Source of the DNA: Thermomonas paludicola
Lineage (GTDB): Bacteria; Pseudomonadota; Gammaproteobacteria; Xanthomonadales; Xanthomonadaceae
Length of the DNA: 64,000 nucleotides
Assembly (NCBI RefSeq): GCF_024498955.1
Contig: NZ_CP093311.1
Span: 1,674,001 to 1,738,000, forward strand
Direction of reading: 5' to 3'
This document shows, piece after piece, positions 1 through 9,210 of this stretch. The stretch's first letter is position 1; each line of letters starts with the position of its first letter. A program made the translations under genes and the position numbers. The notes beneath the pieces were generated by a model. It saw only the letters and a program-made list of their open reading frames with translations. It was not told where the DNA came from and did not search any database.

Positions 1-698
1 ATACCGCCAGCCTTGAAGACCTGCAGTGGACGCTGGAACAGCGCTTGGCCACGCCAGACCTGGACCCGGAAGACCTGGCCGCCTGGCTGTCCGGCGTGCT
101 GCGCCACCTGCTGGAAGTGCGTGGCTTCAGCTGCAGCGAACTGGTGTATCAGCGGGTGAAGCTGAGCGACGTGCTGGCCCAACGCATCGCCCACGCCCGA
201 CGCCACGGCCAGCACCAGCGCTTCCTCGACCTGCTGGGCGATGAGGGCAGGATGAGCGCCGATGCCCGCCTGCAGTGCGTGTTCAAATCCGGCCGCTACG
301 CCTGGGACTGGCAATACAACGGCTTCGTCACCCTGCCCAAGCACTTCTTCCCGCAAATCGGCAACCTGCAATCGCAGGGTGAAGAATTCGAATGCGCCGA
401 CTTCATCGCCAACCGGCTGGACGGCGTGCGCGACTGGGTACGCAACATCGAGCGCAAACCCGGTGCGTTCTCGCTGCCGACGTCCCACCAGCGCTTCTAC
501 CCGGACTTCCTGGTACGGATGACCGATGGCCGCATGCTGGTCGTCGAGTACAAGGGCGCGCACCTGTATGACAACCCGGAGCAGGTGGAAAAACGCCGCA
601 TCGGCCAGCTCTGGGAACGCCGCGCGGGCGAACGCTTCCGCTTCGTCATGCCCAAGCGCAAGGACTGGGGCATGATCCGCGCGGCGCTGGGGGCATAA
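1..698 (+). CDS. Type III restriction-like helicase/nuclease, C-terminal fragment
   Basis: The reading frame is open from the first bases of the window (codons from position 3) to TAA at 696-698, so only the C-terminal ~230 residues are present and the start lies outside. The fragment ends in a PD-(D/E)XK-type nuclease signature: YPDFLVRM, then about nine residues later VVEYKG (Asp, then Glu-x-Lys). This layout is typical of the C-terminal endonuclease domain of type III restriction (Res) subunits and related DEAD/DEAH helicase-nucleases. The helicase motifs and any Mod partner would lie upstream of the window. Reading it as restriction or defence is therefore inference from the last domain only. 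Confidence 0.7.
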   Translation, partial: TASLEDLQWTLEQRLATPDLDPEDLAAWLSGVLRHLLEVRGFSCSELVYQRVKLSDVLAQRIAHARRHGQHQRFLDLLGDEGRMSADARLQCVFKSGRYAWDWQYNGFVTLPKHFFPQIGNLQSQGEEFECADFIANRLDGVRDWVRNIERKPGAFSLPTSHQRFYPDFLVRMTDGRMLVVEYKGAHLYDNPEQVEKRRIGQLWERRAGERFRFVMPKRKDWGMIRAALGA

Positions 699-730
699 GG
701 CGTGAGCTGGCAAGTCCGGAAGCCAATGGC

Positions 731-1312
731 ATGAGCCTTCCGCCCTTCTCCCTTTCCACCCACGGCGTGCGCCTGGAACCACTGGCGCGCGACCATATCG
801 CGGCGCTGCAGGACGCGGTGGACGATGGCGACATCGGCGCGATCAACTACGTCAACGTGCCCGCCCGCGAGGGCATTGCGGGCTGGGTGGATCAGGCGCT
901 GGCGATGCGCGATGCCGGGCAACAGCTGCCGTTCGCCATCGTCGCCGATGGCCGCGTGGTCGGCAGCACCCGCTTCTACGACATCGACCTGTCGGTGCCC
1001 ACGCTGGCGATCGGCTACACCTTCCACGCGGCATCGGTCTGGCGCAGCCACGTCAACACCGCGGGCAAGCGGCTGATGCTGGGCCACGCTTTCGATACGC
1101 TCGGCGCGCAGTCGGTGTATTTCCATACCAGCCACCAGAACCTGCGTTCGCAGGCGGCGATCCAGCGTCTGGGCGCGCAGCGCGACGGCATCCTGCGCGC
1201 ACACCGCCGCCACAAGGACGGCAGCCTGCGCGACACCTACACATATTCGATCACCGCACCGGAATGGCCGGCGATTCGCACACGGCTGGATCAGCGCCTG
1301 TCCCCGCCGTAA
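731..1312 (+). CDS. GNAT family N-acetyltransferase (RimJ/RimL-like)
   Basis: 193 residues, full length for a single-domain GNAT. The N-terminal segment GVRLEPLARDHIAAL is the usual first strand and helix of the RimJ/RimL-like subgroup. VGSTRFYDID and LAIGYTF form the central strands, and the NLRSQAAIQRLGAQRDG segment is the C-terminal motif of this fold. The family transfers acetyl from acetyl-CoA to an amine on a protein, peptide or small molecule; the substrate cannot be told from sequence. It starts 32 bases after the restriction-like gene on the same strand, with no visible functional link. Confidence 0.85.
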   Translation: MSLPPFSLSTHGVRLEPLARDHIAALQDAVDDGDIGAINYVNVPAREGIAGWVDQALAMRDAGQQLPFAIVADGRVVGSTRFYDIDLSVPTLAIGYTFHAASVWRSHVNTAGKRLMLGHAFDTLGAQSVYFHTSHQNLRSQAAIQRLGAQRDGILRAHRRHKDGSLRDTYTYSITAPEWPAIRTRLDQRLSPP

Positions 1313-1363
1313 AAGCACAGCGCTACCCATTGGCCACTGCAGTCACGCTCCTGCGGCGTGCGC

Positions 1364-2749
1364 TTACGGGTCGAACAGCTTGCCCGGATTCAGGATGCCG
1401 TTCGGGTCCAGCACCGCCTTGATGCCGCGCATCAGCGCGATCTCCGCCGCGCTGCGGGTGCAGCCAAGATAGGCTTTCTTCACCAGACCAATGCCGTGTT
1501 CTGCGGAAATGCTGCCGCCATGCGCCTGCAGCACCCCGGCCAGCAATTTGGTGACCCGTTCGCAGTCGGCCACGAACGCGTCCTGCGCCATCCCGTCCGG
1601 CTTCAGGATGTTGATATGCAGGTTGCCGTCGCCGATGTGGCCGAACCAGACCACCTCGAACTGCGGGTATTCGCGCCGCAGCAGCGCCTGCGTTTCCGCA
1701 AGGAAGGCCGGCATCGCCGAAATGCGCACCGAGACATCGTTCTTGTAAGGCACGTACCGGGCGAGGCTTTCGGTAATGCCTTCGCGCAACCGCCATAGCT
1801 GCGCGGCCTGTGCCTCGCTCTGGCTGATCACGCCATCACTCACCAGACCGTCGTTCACGCACTGCTCGAATGCCGCCAATGCCTCGGCCTCGCTGGCTGG
1901 GTCACTGGCGAATTCGGTGACCACGCAATACGGGTGCGGCTCGCCGAAAGGCGCCTGCGCGCCATGCACCAGCACATGCTTCAGCGCCACGTCGGTGAGG
2001 AATTCGAACGCCTGCAATTGCAGCCGCGAACGGAACACGGCAAACACCTGCATCAGCGCCTCGAACGACGGCAACGCCAGCAGCATCACGCTGCTCGGCG
2101 GCGGCGGGTCGGTCAGCTTCAGGGTGGCTTCGACCACGATGCCCAGCGTGCCTTCCGAGGCAATCGCCAGATGCCGCAGGTCGTAGCCGCTGGAGTTCTT
2201 CACCAGCGCGCGCCCCAGTTCCAGCAACTCGCCGCTGGCGGTCACCAGCGTCATTCCGGCGATCCATTCACGGGTGTTGCCGTGCCGCACGACGCGGATG
2301 CCGCCGGCATTGGTGGCGATGGTGCCACCGATGCTGCACGACCCGCGCGAAGCGAAATCCACCGGGTACTGCAAACCGTGTTCACGCGCGGCGTCCTGCG
2401 CCGCCTGCAGCGAAATGCCGGCCTGCACGGTCAGGGTGCGATCCAGCGCATCAAAGCCCAGCACCTTGTTCATGCGCTCCAGGCTCAGCACCAACTCGCC
2501 ATTGGCGGCCACCGCGCCGCCGGACAAACCGGTGCGACCGCCGGAGGGCACCACCGCCACGCCATTCGTGTTCGCCCAGCGCATGACCGCCCGCACCTCG
2601 TCAACGCTGCCCGGCAGCGCGATGGCCAGCGGTGCCGGCGTCCAGCGCCGGGTCCAGTCGCGCCCGTAATGCTCAAGATCGGCGGCGTCGGTCAGCAGGC
2701 GCAGCTCCGGAAGCGCTGCACGCAGGGAAATCAAGCGGTTGTCGGGCAT
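1364..2749 (-). CDS. FAD-linked D-2-hydroxyacid dehydrogenase (D-2-hydroxyglutarate or D-lactate type)
   Basis: 461 residues from ATG at 2747-2749. Upstream in-frame codons up to 2920 run into the serA leader and are unlikely to be translated. The N-terminal half is a PCMH-type FAD domain (PSGGRTGLSGGAV, then GGTIATNAGG and a HGNTREW segment). The C-terminal half is an FAD-oxidase C domain with the metal/substrate motif HIGDGNLH and the terminal SAEHGIG and LDPNGILNPGK motifs. The family oxidises D-2-hydroxyacids and passes electrons to a quinone, cytochrome or ETF. It is divergent from serA, and D-2-hydroxyglutarate dehydrogenase is known to be coupled to SerA in some bacteria, because SerA makes D-2-hydroxyglutarate as a side product. 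That makes D2HGDH the most likely role; D-lactate or glycolate oxidase are alternatives. Confidence 0.85.
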   Translation of the reverse strand: MPDNRLISLRAALPELRLLTDAADLEHYGRDWTRRWTPAPLAIALPGSVDEVRAVMRWANTNGVAVVPSGGRTGLSGGAVAANGELVLSLERMNKVLGFDALDRTLTVQAGISLQAAQDAAREHGLQYPVDFASRGSCSIGGTIATNAGGIRVVRHGNTREWIAGMTLVTASGELLELGRALVKNSSGYDLRHLAIASEGTLGIVVEATLKLTDPPPPSSVMLLALPSFEALMQVFAVFRSRLQLQAFEFLTDVALKHVLVHGAQAPFGEPHPYCVVTEFASDPASEAEALAAFEQCVNDGLVSDGVISQSEAQAAQLWRLREGITESLARYVPYKNDVSVRISAMPAFLAETQALLRREYPQFEVVWFGHIGDGNLHINILKPDGMAQDAFVADCERVTKLLAGVLQAHGGSISAEHGIGLVKKAYLGCTRSAAEIALMRGIKAVLDPNGILNPGKLFDP

Positions 2750-2922
2750 GGCAGGGGCCTGTGGGAAGTCGAGTGCGGCGGCGGCACGGGGCGCACAGCC
2801 GGAGGCTGTCGCGGCATCCAGGCCGGCATGTCGTCGTCGAAAAATAGCATGTCGCAGTGCAACATAAACGGCTGCCTTTCTGGCATAGTCGGCGTCCCAT
2901 ACCATGCCGGATGCCAGCACGC

Positions 2923-4164
2923 ATGTCTGCCAAGAAGACCTCCTTCCCCAAACAGGATATTCGCGTGCTGTTGCTGGAAGGCGTCAGCCAGACGGCGGTG
3001 GACATCTTCACGGCGGCCGGCTACAGCCAGATCGAATACCACGCCAAGGCGTTGCCGGAGGACGAGCTGAAGGCACGCATCGCCGAAGCGCATATCGTCG
3101 GCCTGCGCTCACGCACCCAGCTCACCGCCGAGGTGCTGGCCGAAGCCAAGCGCTTGCTCGCCGTCGGCTGCTTCTGCATCGGCACCAATCAAGTGGATCT
3201 GGAAAGCGCCGAAGCATTCGGCATCCCGGTGTTCAACGCACCCTATTCCAACACCCGCTCGGTGGCCGAACTGGTGGTGGCGCAGGCGGTGATGCTGATG
3301 CGCGGCATTCCGCGGAAGAATGCCGAATGCCATCGCGGCGGCTGGTCCAAGGCAGCCGTTGGCAGCCACGAGGTGCGCGGCAAGACCCTGGGCATCATCG
3401 GCTACGGCCACATCGGTACCCAAGTGGGCGTGCTGGCCGAGGGGCTGGGCATGCAGGTGGTCTTCCACGACATCGAAACCAAGCTCTCGCTGGGCAATGC
3501 GCAGCCCGCCGCCGGCCTGGACGACCTGCTGGCACGCGCCGACGTGGTCACCCTGCATGTGCCGGAAACCGCCGCCACGCAATGGATGATCGGCACGGCG
3601 CAGCTGGCGAAAATGAAGCCGGGCGCGCATTTGATCAACGCCGCACGGGGCACCGTGGTGGACATCCTGGCGCTGGACGCCGCCTTGCACAGCGGCCATC
3701 TCGGCGGCGCGGCGGTGGATGTCTTCCCGCTTGAACCCAAGGCCAACGGCGACCGTTTCGAATCCCCGCTGACCGCGCACGACAACGTGATCCTGACCCC
3801 GCACATCGGCGGCAGCACGCTGGAAGCGCAGGACAACATCGGCGTGGAAGTGGCGGCCAAACTGGTGCGCTACAGCGACAACGGCAGCACGCTGTCGGCG
3901 GTCAACTTCCCCGAAGTCACCCTGCCCGAGCACGAAGGCAGCCTGCGCCTGCTGCACATCCATCGCAACGTGCCCGGCGTACTTTCACGCATCAACGAAA
4001 TTTTCAGCCGCCACAACCTCAACATCGACGGCCAGTTCCTGCGCACCGACCCCAAGCTGGGCTATGTGGTGATCGACATCAGCGCCACCGAGGCACAGGC
4101 CAACGCCATTCGCGGCGAACTGGCCGCCATCGAAGGCACGCTGCGCGCCCGGGTCCTGTACTGA
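2923..4164 (+). CDS. serA: D-3-phosphoglycerate dehydrogenase SerA
   Basis: 413 residues from ATG 2923 (MSAKKTSF), close to the ~410 of the E. coli-type enzyme. A further upstream in-frame ATG at 2857 would add a tail without family support. It catalyses the first step of serine synthesis, NAD-dependent oxidation of 3-phosphoglycerate, and by family knowledge can also reduce 2-oxoglutarate to D-2-hydroxyglutarate. Visible motifs are the Rossmann loop GYGHIGTQVG, the catalytic Arg in NAARGTVVD, and the catalytic His in LTPHIGGST. A C-terminal ACT domain of ~75 residues (from about LRLLHIHRNVPGVL) implies serine feedback. The gene is divergent from the FAD dehydrogenase across ~170 bases. Confidence 0.96.
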   Translation: MSAKKTSFPKQDIRVLLLEGVSQTAVDIFTAAGYSQIEYHAKALPEDELKARIAEAHIVGLRSRTQLTAEVLAEAKRLLAVGCFCIGTNQVDLESAEAFGIPVFNAPYSNTRSVAELVVAQAVMLMRGIPRKNAECHRGGWSKAAVGSHEVRGKTLGIIGYGHIGTQVGVLAEGLGMQVVFHDIETKLSLGNAQPAAGLDDLLARADVVTLHVPETAATQWMIGTAQLAKMKPGAHLINAARGTVVDILALDAALHSGHLGGAAVDVFPLEPKANGDRFESPLTAHDNVILTPHIGGSTLEAQDNIGVEVAAKLVRYSDNGSTLSAVNFPEVTLPEHEGSLRLLHIHRNVPGVLSRINEIFSRHNLNIDGQFLRTDPKLGYVVIDISATEAQANAIRGELAAIEGTLRARVLY

Positions 4165-4192
4165 GCCCGCCACGCTGGCGGCAACCTGCGCC

Positions 4193-4735
4193 CTATGCGC
4201 CGCGCGCCAGCCATTTGCGCGCCATGCGCCGCACGGAGACATCGGTTGCCGCATCCACCGCCAGTTCCTCGATGCCGCGCCAGGCCAGGTCCAGCGACTC
4301 CTCGCTGACCGTGTAGGCCTCGTCCCCGCCAGCATGGACGACGTAGCGCACGTCGTAATGCCAGTGCGCAGGCACCGATTTGTGCTCGGGAATCCAATGC
4401 CGGTCGAGGTCGTATATGCCGTCTTCCACGCGCAGGCTGGACAGGCCCGATTCCTCCTCCGCCTCGCGCAGCGCGGCCAGGTGCAACTCGCGCTGGCCGT
4501 CGGCATGCCCGCCCAGCTGCAGCCACAGGCCCAGCTTGCGATGGTGGGTCAACAACACGCGCCGGCCCGCCTGGTCCACCAGCCAACACGACGCGGTGAA
4601 ATGGCCGGCCAGGCGTTCGCGCCGAAACGGGTTTTCGGCATCCGCCAGCAGCACCCTGAACAGGGCAACCGTCGCGGCCTCCTCGGGCCAACGCGCGGCG
4701 TAGTCCGCCAGCGCGGCATCCAGTTCGACATCCAT
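4193..4735 (-). CDS. Nudix hydrolase
   Basis: 180 residues from ATG at 4735 (MDVELDA); an ATG eight codons upstream (4759) is also possible. The Nudix box is GGHADGQ followed by LREAEEESGL. The REXXEEXG core that binds the metal is intact, while the usual Glu eight residues before it is replaced, as is common in the GGHADG subgroup. The family cleaves nucleoside diphosphates linked to another moiety; the substrate is unknown. The gene is convergent with serA, 28 bases apart, and divergent from the permease at 4890. Confidence 0.88.
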   Translation of the reverse strand: MDVELDAALADYAARWPEEAATVALFRVLLADAENPFRRERLAGHFTASCWLVDQAGRRVLLTHHRKLGLWLQLGGHADGQRELHLAALREAEEESGLSSLRVEDGIYDLDRHWIPEHKSVPAHWHYDVRYVVHAGGDEAYTVSEESLDLAWRGIEELAVDAATDVSVRRMARKWLARGA

Positions 4736-4889
4736 GCGTGATCGCTCCATCCGGATCATGAATGGGCCACATTATCCAGCGTCGTGACTCGCGATGCTTG
4801 TGCCAATTACCCCTGAGCGTATAAGGTCGGCGACTTGCGGCCCGCGCCAGCGACGCCGCCCTTGCACCTGAACCTGGGGGAACCACCGG

Positions 4890-6467
4890 ATGCTGTTCCA
4901 GCGCGTCAAGCCGCTTGACAAGATTCTTGAAACCGCAGCGAAGAAGTCGCTCACGCGCCAGCTTGGCGCATTCCAGCTCACCATGCTCGGCATCGGCGCC
5001 ATCATCGGCACCGGCATCTTCGTGCTGACCGCTGCCGCAGCCCAGAAAGCCGGCCCCGGCATGATGTGGAGCTTCGTGATCGCCGGCGCAGTCTGCGCGG
5101 TCGCGGCACTTTGCTACTCCGAAATCGCCTCGATGGTGCCGGTCTCCGGTTCGGCCTACACCTACACCTATGCGGTGATGGGCGAGCTGTTGGCCTGGAC
5201 CGTCGGCTGGGCGCTGATCCTGGAATATGCGGTGGCCGCCTCAGCGGTCTCGGTGGGGTGGTCCGGGTATTTCATGGGGCTGGTCAAGAGCGCGACCGGA
5301 TTCGAATTACCCGCGCTATTGGCGTCCGGTCCCGCCTGGTCGTTTGTCGGCGGCATGCCCCACGTCGATTTCAGCCACGGCGTGTTCAATCTGCCGGCCG
5401 TTCTCATCGCGCTGGCCGTCACCGCCCTGCTGGTCATCGGCACCACCGAAAGTGCGCGCGTCAACGCCGTGCTGGTGATGATCAAGATCGCCGCGCTGGT
5501 GGTCTTCATCGCGGTCACCCTGCCCGCCGTCAATGGCACCCATTTCGAGCCGTTCACGCCCAATGGCTGGTTCGGCAATGGGCATGGCGCCGGTCTCGGC
5601 GTGGTCGGCGCCGCCGCTTCGATCTTCTTCGCCTACGTCGGCTTCGATGCGGTCTCCACCGCGGCGGAAGAAACCAAGAACCCGCAACGCAACGTGCCCA
5701 TCGGGCTGCTTGGCAGTCTCGCCGTCTGCACCATCTTCTACCTGCTGGTCGCCGCGGGCGCGGTGGGCGTGATCGGCGCGCAGCCGACTGCAGCAGGCGT
5801 GCAGCCGGGTTCGCCGGAGTTCGTGGAACAGTGCAAGGCGCTGCTGGCGCTTGGCCAGCAGCCGCTGGTCTGCTCCAACGAGGCGCTGGCGCACGTGCTG
5901 CGCATGATGAACCACAACCGCCTGGGTGACATGGTTGGGCTGGCTGCCAATCTCGCCCTGCCGTCGGTGATCCTGATGATGCTGTATGGCCAGACCCGCA
6001 TCTTCTTCGTGATGGCGCGCGATGGCCTGCTGCCGGAAAAACTGGCCGACGTGCATCCGAAGTGGAAGACCCCGCACAAGGTCACGATCATCACCGGCGT
6101 GTTCGTCGCCATCGCCGCCGCGCTGTTCCCGGTCGGGCAATTGGCCGACATCTCCAATTCGGGCACGCTGTTCGCCTTCTTCATGGTCGCGCTGGCGGTG
6201 CTGATCCTGCGCGTGAAAGATCCGGGCCGGCATCGCCCGTTCCGTACTCCGATGGTGTGGGTGGTGGCTCCGCTCGCCGTCGCAGGCACCGTGTTCCTGT
6301 TCATCAACCTGCCTTACGAGGCGAAGATGGTGCTGCCGGTGTGGGGCGCCATCGGCCTGGTGCTGTACTTCCTCTATGGCTATCGGAAGAGCCACCTGGG
6401 CCGCGGCCTGCTGGAGGTCCACGAGGAAGACAGCGGGATTCCGCCGCCGGTCCCACCGATTCAGTAA
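4890..6467 (+). CDS. APC-superfamily amino acid permease (cationic amino acid transporter-like)
   Basis: 525 residues with 12 or more hydrophobic segments. The N-terminal consensus of the APC fold is clear: a short cytoplasmic lead, then GAFQLTMLGIGAIIGTGIFV, whose GAIIGTGIF motif is the broken helix 1 that binds the substrate backbone. FFAYVGFDAVSTAAEETKNP is the conserved segment near helix 6, and FVMARDGLLPEKLADVHPK follows helix 8. These are hallmarks of the bacterial CAT/YfnA-like branch of inner-membrane proton-coupled amino acid importers. The substrate is not resolvable from sequence. A strong terminator follows 34 bases after the stop. Confidence 0.9.
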   Translation: MLFQRVKPLDKILETAAKKSLTRQLGAFQLTMLGIGAIIGTGIFVLTAAAAQKAGPGMMWSFVIAGAVCAVAALCYSEIASMVPVSGSAYTYTYAVMGELLAWTVGWALILEYAVAASAVSVGWSGYFMGLVKSATGFELPALLASGPAWSFVGGMPHVDFSHGVFNLPAVLIALAVTALLVIGTTESARVNAVLVMIKIAALVVFIAVTLPAVNGTHFEPFTPNGWFGNGHGAGLGVVGAAASIFFAYVGFDAVSTAAEETKNPQRNVPIGLLGSLAVCTIFYLLVAAGAVGVIGAQPTAAGVQPGSPEFVEQCKALLALGQQPLVCSNEALAHVLRMMNHNRLGDMVGLAANLALPSVILMMLYGQTRIFFVMARDGLLPEKLADVHPKWKTPHKVTIITGVFVAIAAALFPVGQLADISNSGTLFAFFMVALAVLILRVKDPGRHRPFRTPMVWVVAPLAVAGTVFLFINLPYEAKMVLPVWGAIGLVLYFLYGYRKSHLGRGLLEVHEEDSGIPPPVPPIQ

Positions 6468-6500
6468 TCGCTCCAGGCGGAGTTTTGCAAGATCACGGGA

Positions 6501-6524
6501 AACCCGGCTTCGGCCGGGTTTTTC
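6501..6524 (+). terminator. Rho-independent terminator after the permease
   Basis: Perfect 8-bp stem AACCCGGC / GCCGGGTT with a TTCG tetraloop, followed by TTTC. It ends the permease transcript and precedes the aldolase/mtn block. Confidence 0.85.
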
Positions 6525-6578
6525 GTATCCGTGGCGGGCCGGCGTTATCCTTTCGCCTCCTTCCCGACCGACATTGCC

Positions 6579-7247
6579 ATGCACGACCACGAGCGCGCCG
6601 CCCGCCAGTCGCTGATCGACCATTGCCGGGCGATGAACGCCTCCGGCCTGTCATTGAACAAGTCCGGCAACGCCAGCCTGCGCTGGGGCGAGGGCCTGCT
6701 GATTACCCCTACCGGGCGCGCGTATGACCGGCTGCAGCCCGAGGACATCGTCTATCTGCAGGCGGACGGCAGCTGCCCATCGGGACAACTGCTGCCTTCC
6801 AGCGAGTGGCGCTTCCACTGCGACATCCTGCATGCATTTCCGCAGATGAACGCGGTGGTGCACGTGCATTCCACCTACGCCACTGCACTGGCCTGCCTGG
6901 GCGAAAGCATCCCCGCCTTCCATTACATGGTGGCGGTGGCCGGCGGCGACCACATCCCCTGCGCCGGCTACGCCACGTTCGGCACCGGCGAGCTGTCCGA
7001 CAACATCCTGAACGCGCTTCGGCACGGCGTGCGCGCCTGCCTGATGGCCAATCACGGCCAGGTGGCGACCGGGCAAACGCTCGCCGAGGCGTATGCCTTG
7101 GCCGAGGAAGTGGAGAACCTGGCGCACCAATACCTGCTGGCGCGCACGTTGGGCACCACCCGCAACCTGTCGGCGCAAGAAATGGCCGGGGTGTTGGAGA
7201 AATTCAAACACTACGGCCAGCAGCGCCAGCCCGACCGGGCACCATGA
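6579..7247 (+). CDS. Class II aldolase (L-fuculose-phosphate aldolase-like)
   Basis: 222 residues from ATG 6579 (MHDHERAARQ); an earlier in-frame ATG at 6531 sits inside the intergenic region next to the terminator. The zinc and catalytic residues of the fuculose-phosphate aldolase group are all present: Glu76 in LPSSEWRFH, His95 and His97 in VVHVHS, and His159 in ANHGQ. The enzyme should cleave a ketose-1-phosphate to DHAP and an aldehyde. It is directly upstream of mtnB, mtnD and mtnC, so a natural candidate substrate is 5-methylthioribulose-1-phosphate or 5-deoxyribulose-1-phosphate, as for the Ald2 aldolase of the DHAP shunt. That is inference from position; L-fuculose-1-phosphate cannot be excluded. 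Confidence 0.88.
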   Translation: MHDHERAARQSLIDHCRAMNASGLSLNKSGNASLRWGEGLLITPTGRAYDRLQPEDIVYLQADGSCPSGQLLPSSEWRFHCDILHAFPQMNAVVHVHSTYATALACLGESIPAFHYMVAVAGGDHIPCAGYATFGTGELSDNILNALRHGVRACLMANHGQVATGQTLAEAYALAEEVENLAHQYLLARTLGTTRNLSAQEMAGVLEKFKHYGQQRQPDRAP

Positions 7248-7265
7248 GTTCGCCCTGAATTATCA

Positions 7266-7295
7266 TTTAGAAAGCACGCAGCCACTCGCTACACT
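7266..7295 (+). promoter_or_regulatory. Candidate promoter for mtnB
   Basis: In the 54-base gap before mtnB there is a -35-like TTTAGA (7266-7271), an 18-base spacer and a -10-like TACACT (7290-7295). The mtnB ATG is only seven bases beyond the -10, so a transcript from here would be nearly leaderless. The match is modest. Confidence 0.3.
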
Positions 7296-7301
7296 GCACG
7301 A

Positions 7302-7937
7302 ATGGATACCCCTGCTTTCGACCACACCCTGTACGCCGGCTGCGCCGCCCAGATCATCTCGCACACCCGCGAACTGGCCGCCAAAGGCTGGACGCCCGCC
7401 ACCGCCGGCAATTTCTCCATGCGCATGGGGCAACACCATGCCGCCATCACGATTTCCGGCAAGGACAAGGGTCACCTGACCGAAGCCGACATCATGGTGG
7501 TGGACATGCACAATACCCCGGTCGCCACCCACCACCGGCCTTCGGCGGAAGCCGCGCTGCACACCCATATTTACCGCCGCTTTCCCGACGTCGGCGCGGT
7601 GCTGCATACCCACTCCCCCACCCAGACCATCGCCGGCCTGCTGCATGTCGATGAAGGCCGGGTACGCCTGCGCGGCTACGAACTGTTCAAGGCCCTGCGC
7701 GGCCACACCAGCCACGAAGCGGAAGTCGATCTGCCCGTGGTCCCGAACTCGCAGGACATGGACGCATTGACCGCCAGCGTGGATGCAGTGCTGACCGCGC
7801 CCAACAGCTGGGGCTACCTGATTGCCGGCCACGGCCTGTACGCCTGGGGTCGCGACATCACCGAAGCGCGCCGTCACCTGGACGCATTCGAATTCCTGCT
7901 CGGCTGCGAGCTGGAAATGCGCCGCCTGCGGGGCTGA
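7302..7937 (+). CDS. mtnB: Methylthioribulose-1-phosphate dehydratase MtnB
   Basis: 211 residues, typical of the family. It dehydrates 5-methylthioribulose-1-phosphate to 2,3-diketo-5-methylthiopentyl-1-phosphate in methionine salvage. It has the class II aldolase fold with zinc ligands His102 and His104 in LHTHSPTQT and His177 in AGHGLYAWG, and the catalytic region around GYELFKAL. mtnD follows after 14 bases and mtnC overlaps mtnD, so the three enzymes are probably co-expressed. The preceding gene has the same fold but keeps the aldolase residue set, so the pair may represent two fates of one metabolite. Confidence 0.95.
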   Translation: MDTPAFDHTLYAGCAAQIISHTRELAAKGWTPATAGNFSMRMGQHHAAITISGKDKGHLTEADIMVVDMHNTPVATHHRPSAEAALHTHIYRRFPDVGAVLHTHSPTQTIAGLLHVDEGRVRLRGYELFKALRGHTSHEAEVDLPVVPNSQDMDALTASVDAVLTAPNSWGYLIAGHGLYAWGRDITEARRHLDAFEFLLGCELEMRRLRG

Positions 7938-7951
7938 CAGGACCCATCGCC

Positions 7952-8509
7952 ATGAGCCGACTACGCGTTTTCAACGAGCACGACCCCGCTTCGCCACTGC
8001 TGTCGCTGACCGGGCACGCCCAGATCGCCGCCGTGCTGGACACCATCGGCGTCGCGTTCGAACAGTGGTTCCCGTTCAACCCGGTGCAGCCCGGCGATGC
8101 GCCGGAAGCGATCAAGGCGTTCTATCGCACCGACATCGATCGCCTGATGTCCACGCGCGGCTTCCAGAGCGTGGACGTGGTCAGCATCGCCCCGGACAAC
8201 CCGGACCGCGAGGCGCTGCGCGCCAGGTTCCTCAACGAACACACGCACAACGAGGACGAGGTGCGTTTCTTCGTTGCCGGCTCCGGCCAGTTCAACCTGC
8301 ACGTGGGCGGCAAGGTGTACGAGGTGCTGTGCGAGGCAGGCGACCTGCTCGCCGTGCCCAGCGGCACCAGCCACTGGTTCGACATGGGGCCGCAGCCCAG
8401 TTTCGTGGCGATCCGCTTTTTCACCCGGCCGGACGGTTGGGTCGGCTACTTCACCGGCAACGGCATCGCGGAGGCATTCCCCCGCTACACGCCGGGGCAG
8501 GCGCCTTGA
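7952..8509 (+). CDS. mtnD: Acireductone dioxygenase MtnD
   Basis: 185 residues, cupin fold. The metal ligands are easily read: His97, His99 and Glu103 in the HTHNEDE stretch, and His141 in TSHWFDMG, matching the Klebsiella enzyme within one residue. It oxidises acireductone to the 2-oxo acid precursor of methionine plus formate with iron; with nickel the family makes an off-pathway product and carbon monoxide. It sits between mtnB and mtnC, whose start overlaps the mtnD stop. Confidence 0.96.
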   Translation: MSRLRVFNEHDPASPLLSLTGHAQIAAVLDTIGVAFEQWFPFNPVQPGDAPEAIKAFYRTDIDRLMSTRGFQSVDVVSIAPDNPDREALRARFLNEHTHNEDEVRFFVAGSGQFNLHVGGKVYEVLCEAGDLLAVPSGTSHWFDMGPQPSFVAIRFFTRPDGWVGYFTGNGIAEAFPRYTPGQAP

Positions 8510-9201
8510 ACACCACCATCCTCACCGACATCGAAGGCACCACCTCGTCCATCTCGTTCGTCAAGGACGTGCTGTTTCCCTACGCGCGTGCGGCGCTGCC
8601 CGAGTTCGTCCAGGCCCACGGGCATGCGCCGGAGGTGCGCCGCTGGCTGGACGCGGTGGCCATCGACATCTCCGCCAGCGCCTGCCAGGACAGCGTCATC
8701 GTCGAAACGCTGCAAGGCTGGATCGACGCCGACCGCAAGCACACGGCGCTGAAGGCGCTGCAAGGGATGATCTGGCAAGACGGCTATCGCGGCGGCGATT
8801 TCACCGCGCCGCTGTATGCCGATGTCGCGCCGGCGCTGCAAGCGTGGCATGCGGCCGGCCATCGACTGGCCGTGTATTCGTCCGGCTCGGTGCCGGCGCA
8901 GAAGCTGCTGTTCGCGCATACCGACGCCGGCGACCTGACGCCGCTGTTTTCCGGCTTTTTCGATACCGAGGTCGGCGGCAAGCGCGAGCCGGCCAGCTAC
9001 CGTGCCATCGCGCGGGAGCTGCAACAGGCGCCCGGCGAGATCCTGTTCCTCTCCGACGTGGTCGAGGAACTCGACGCCGCGCGCGATGCCGGCCTGCGCA
9101 CCGTGCTGCTGGACCGGCGCGAGGACTACCCGATGCCGCGACGCGGCATGTCGGCCAACGGTCACCCGCGCGCGGAATCGTTTGCCGACATCACCCCCTG
9201 A
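8506..9201 (+). CDS. mtnC: Enolase-phosphatase MtnC
   Basis: 231 residues. The start is taken as TTG 8506, which overlaps the mtnD stop (TTGA) and puts the HAD motif at the N terminus ([20 protein letters not shown]) as in E1 enolase-phosphatases. The open frame reaches further upstream but has no family similarity there. Other HAD motifs are [26 protein letters not shown] and [13 protein letters not shown]. It enolises and dephosphorylates the diketo intermediate made by MtnB, feeding MtnD. It is convergent with the next gene, nine bases away. Confidence 0.94.
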   Translation: MNTTILTDIEGTTSSISFVKDVLFPYARAALPEFVQAHGHAPEVRRWLDAVAIDISASACQDSVIVETLQGWIDADRKHTALKALQGMIWQDGYRGGDFTAPLYADVAPALQAWHAAGHRLAVYSSGSVPAQKLLFAHTDAGDLTPLFSGFFDTEVGGKREPASYRAIARELQQAPGEILFLSDVVEELDAARDAGLRTVLLDRREDYPMPRRGMSANGHPRAESFADITP

Positions 9202-9210
9202 GCCGATGCC

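Noticed and set aside
2750-2922. Specific promoters for the serA/FAD-dehydrogenase pair
   Set aside because: A few -10-like hexamers (e.g. CATAGT near 2884) occur, but none has a -35 partner at proper spacing that I would defend.
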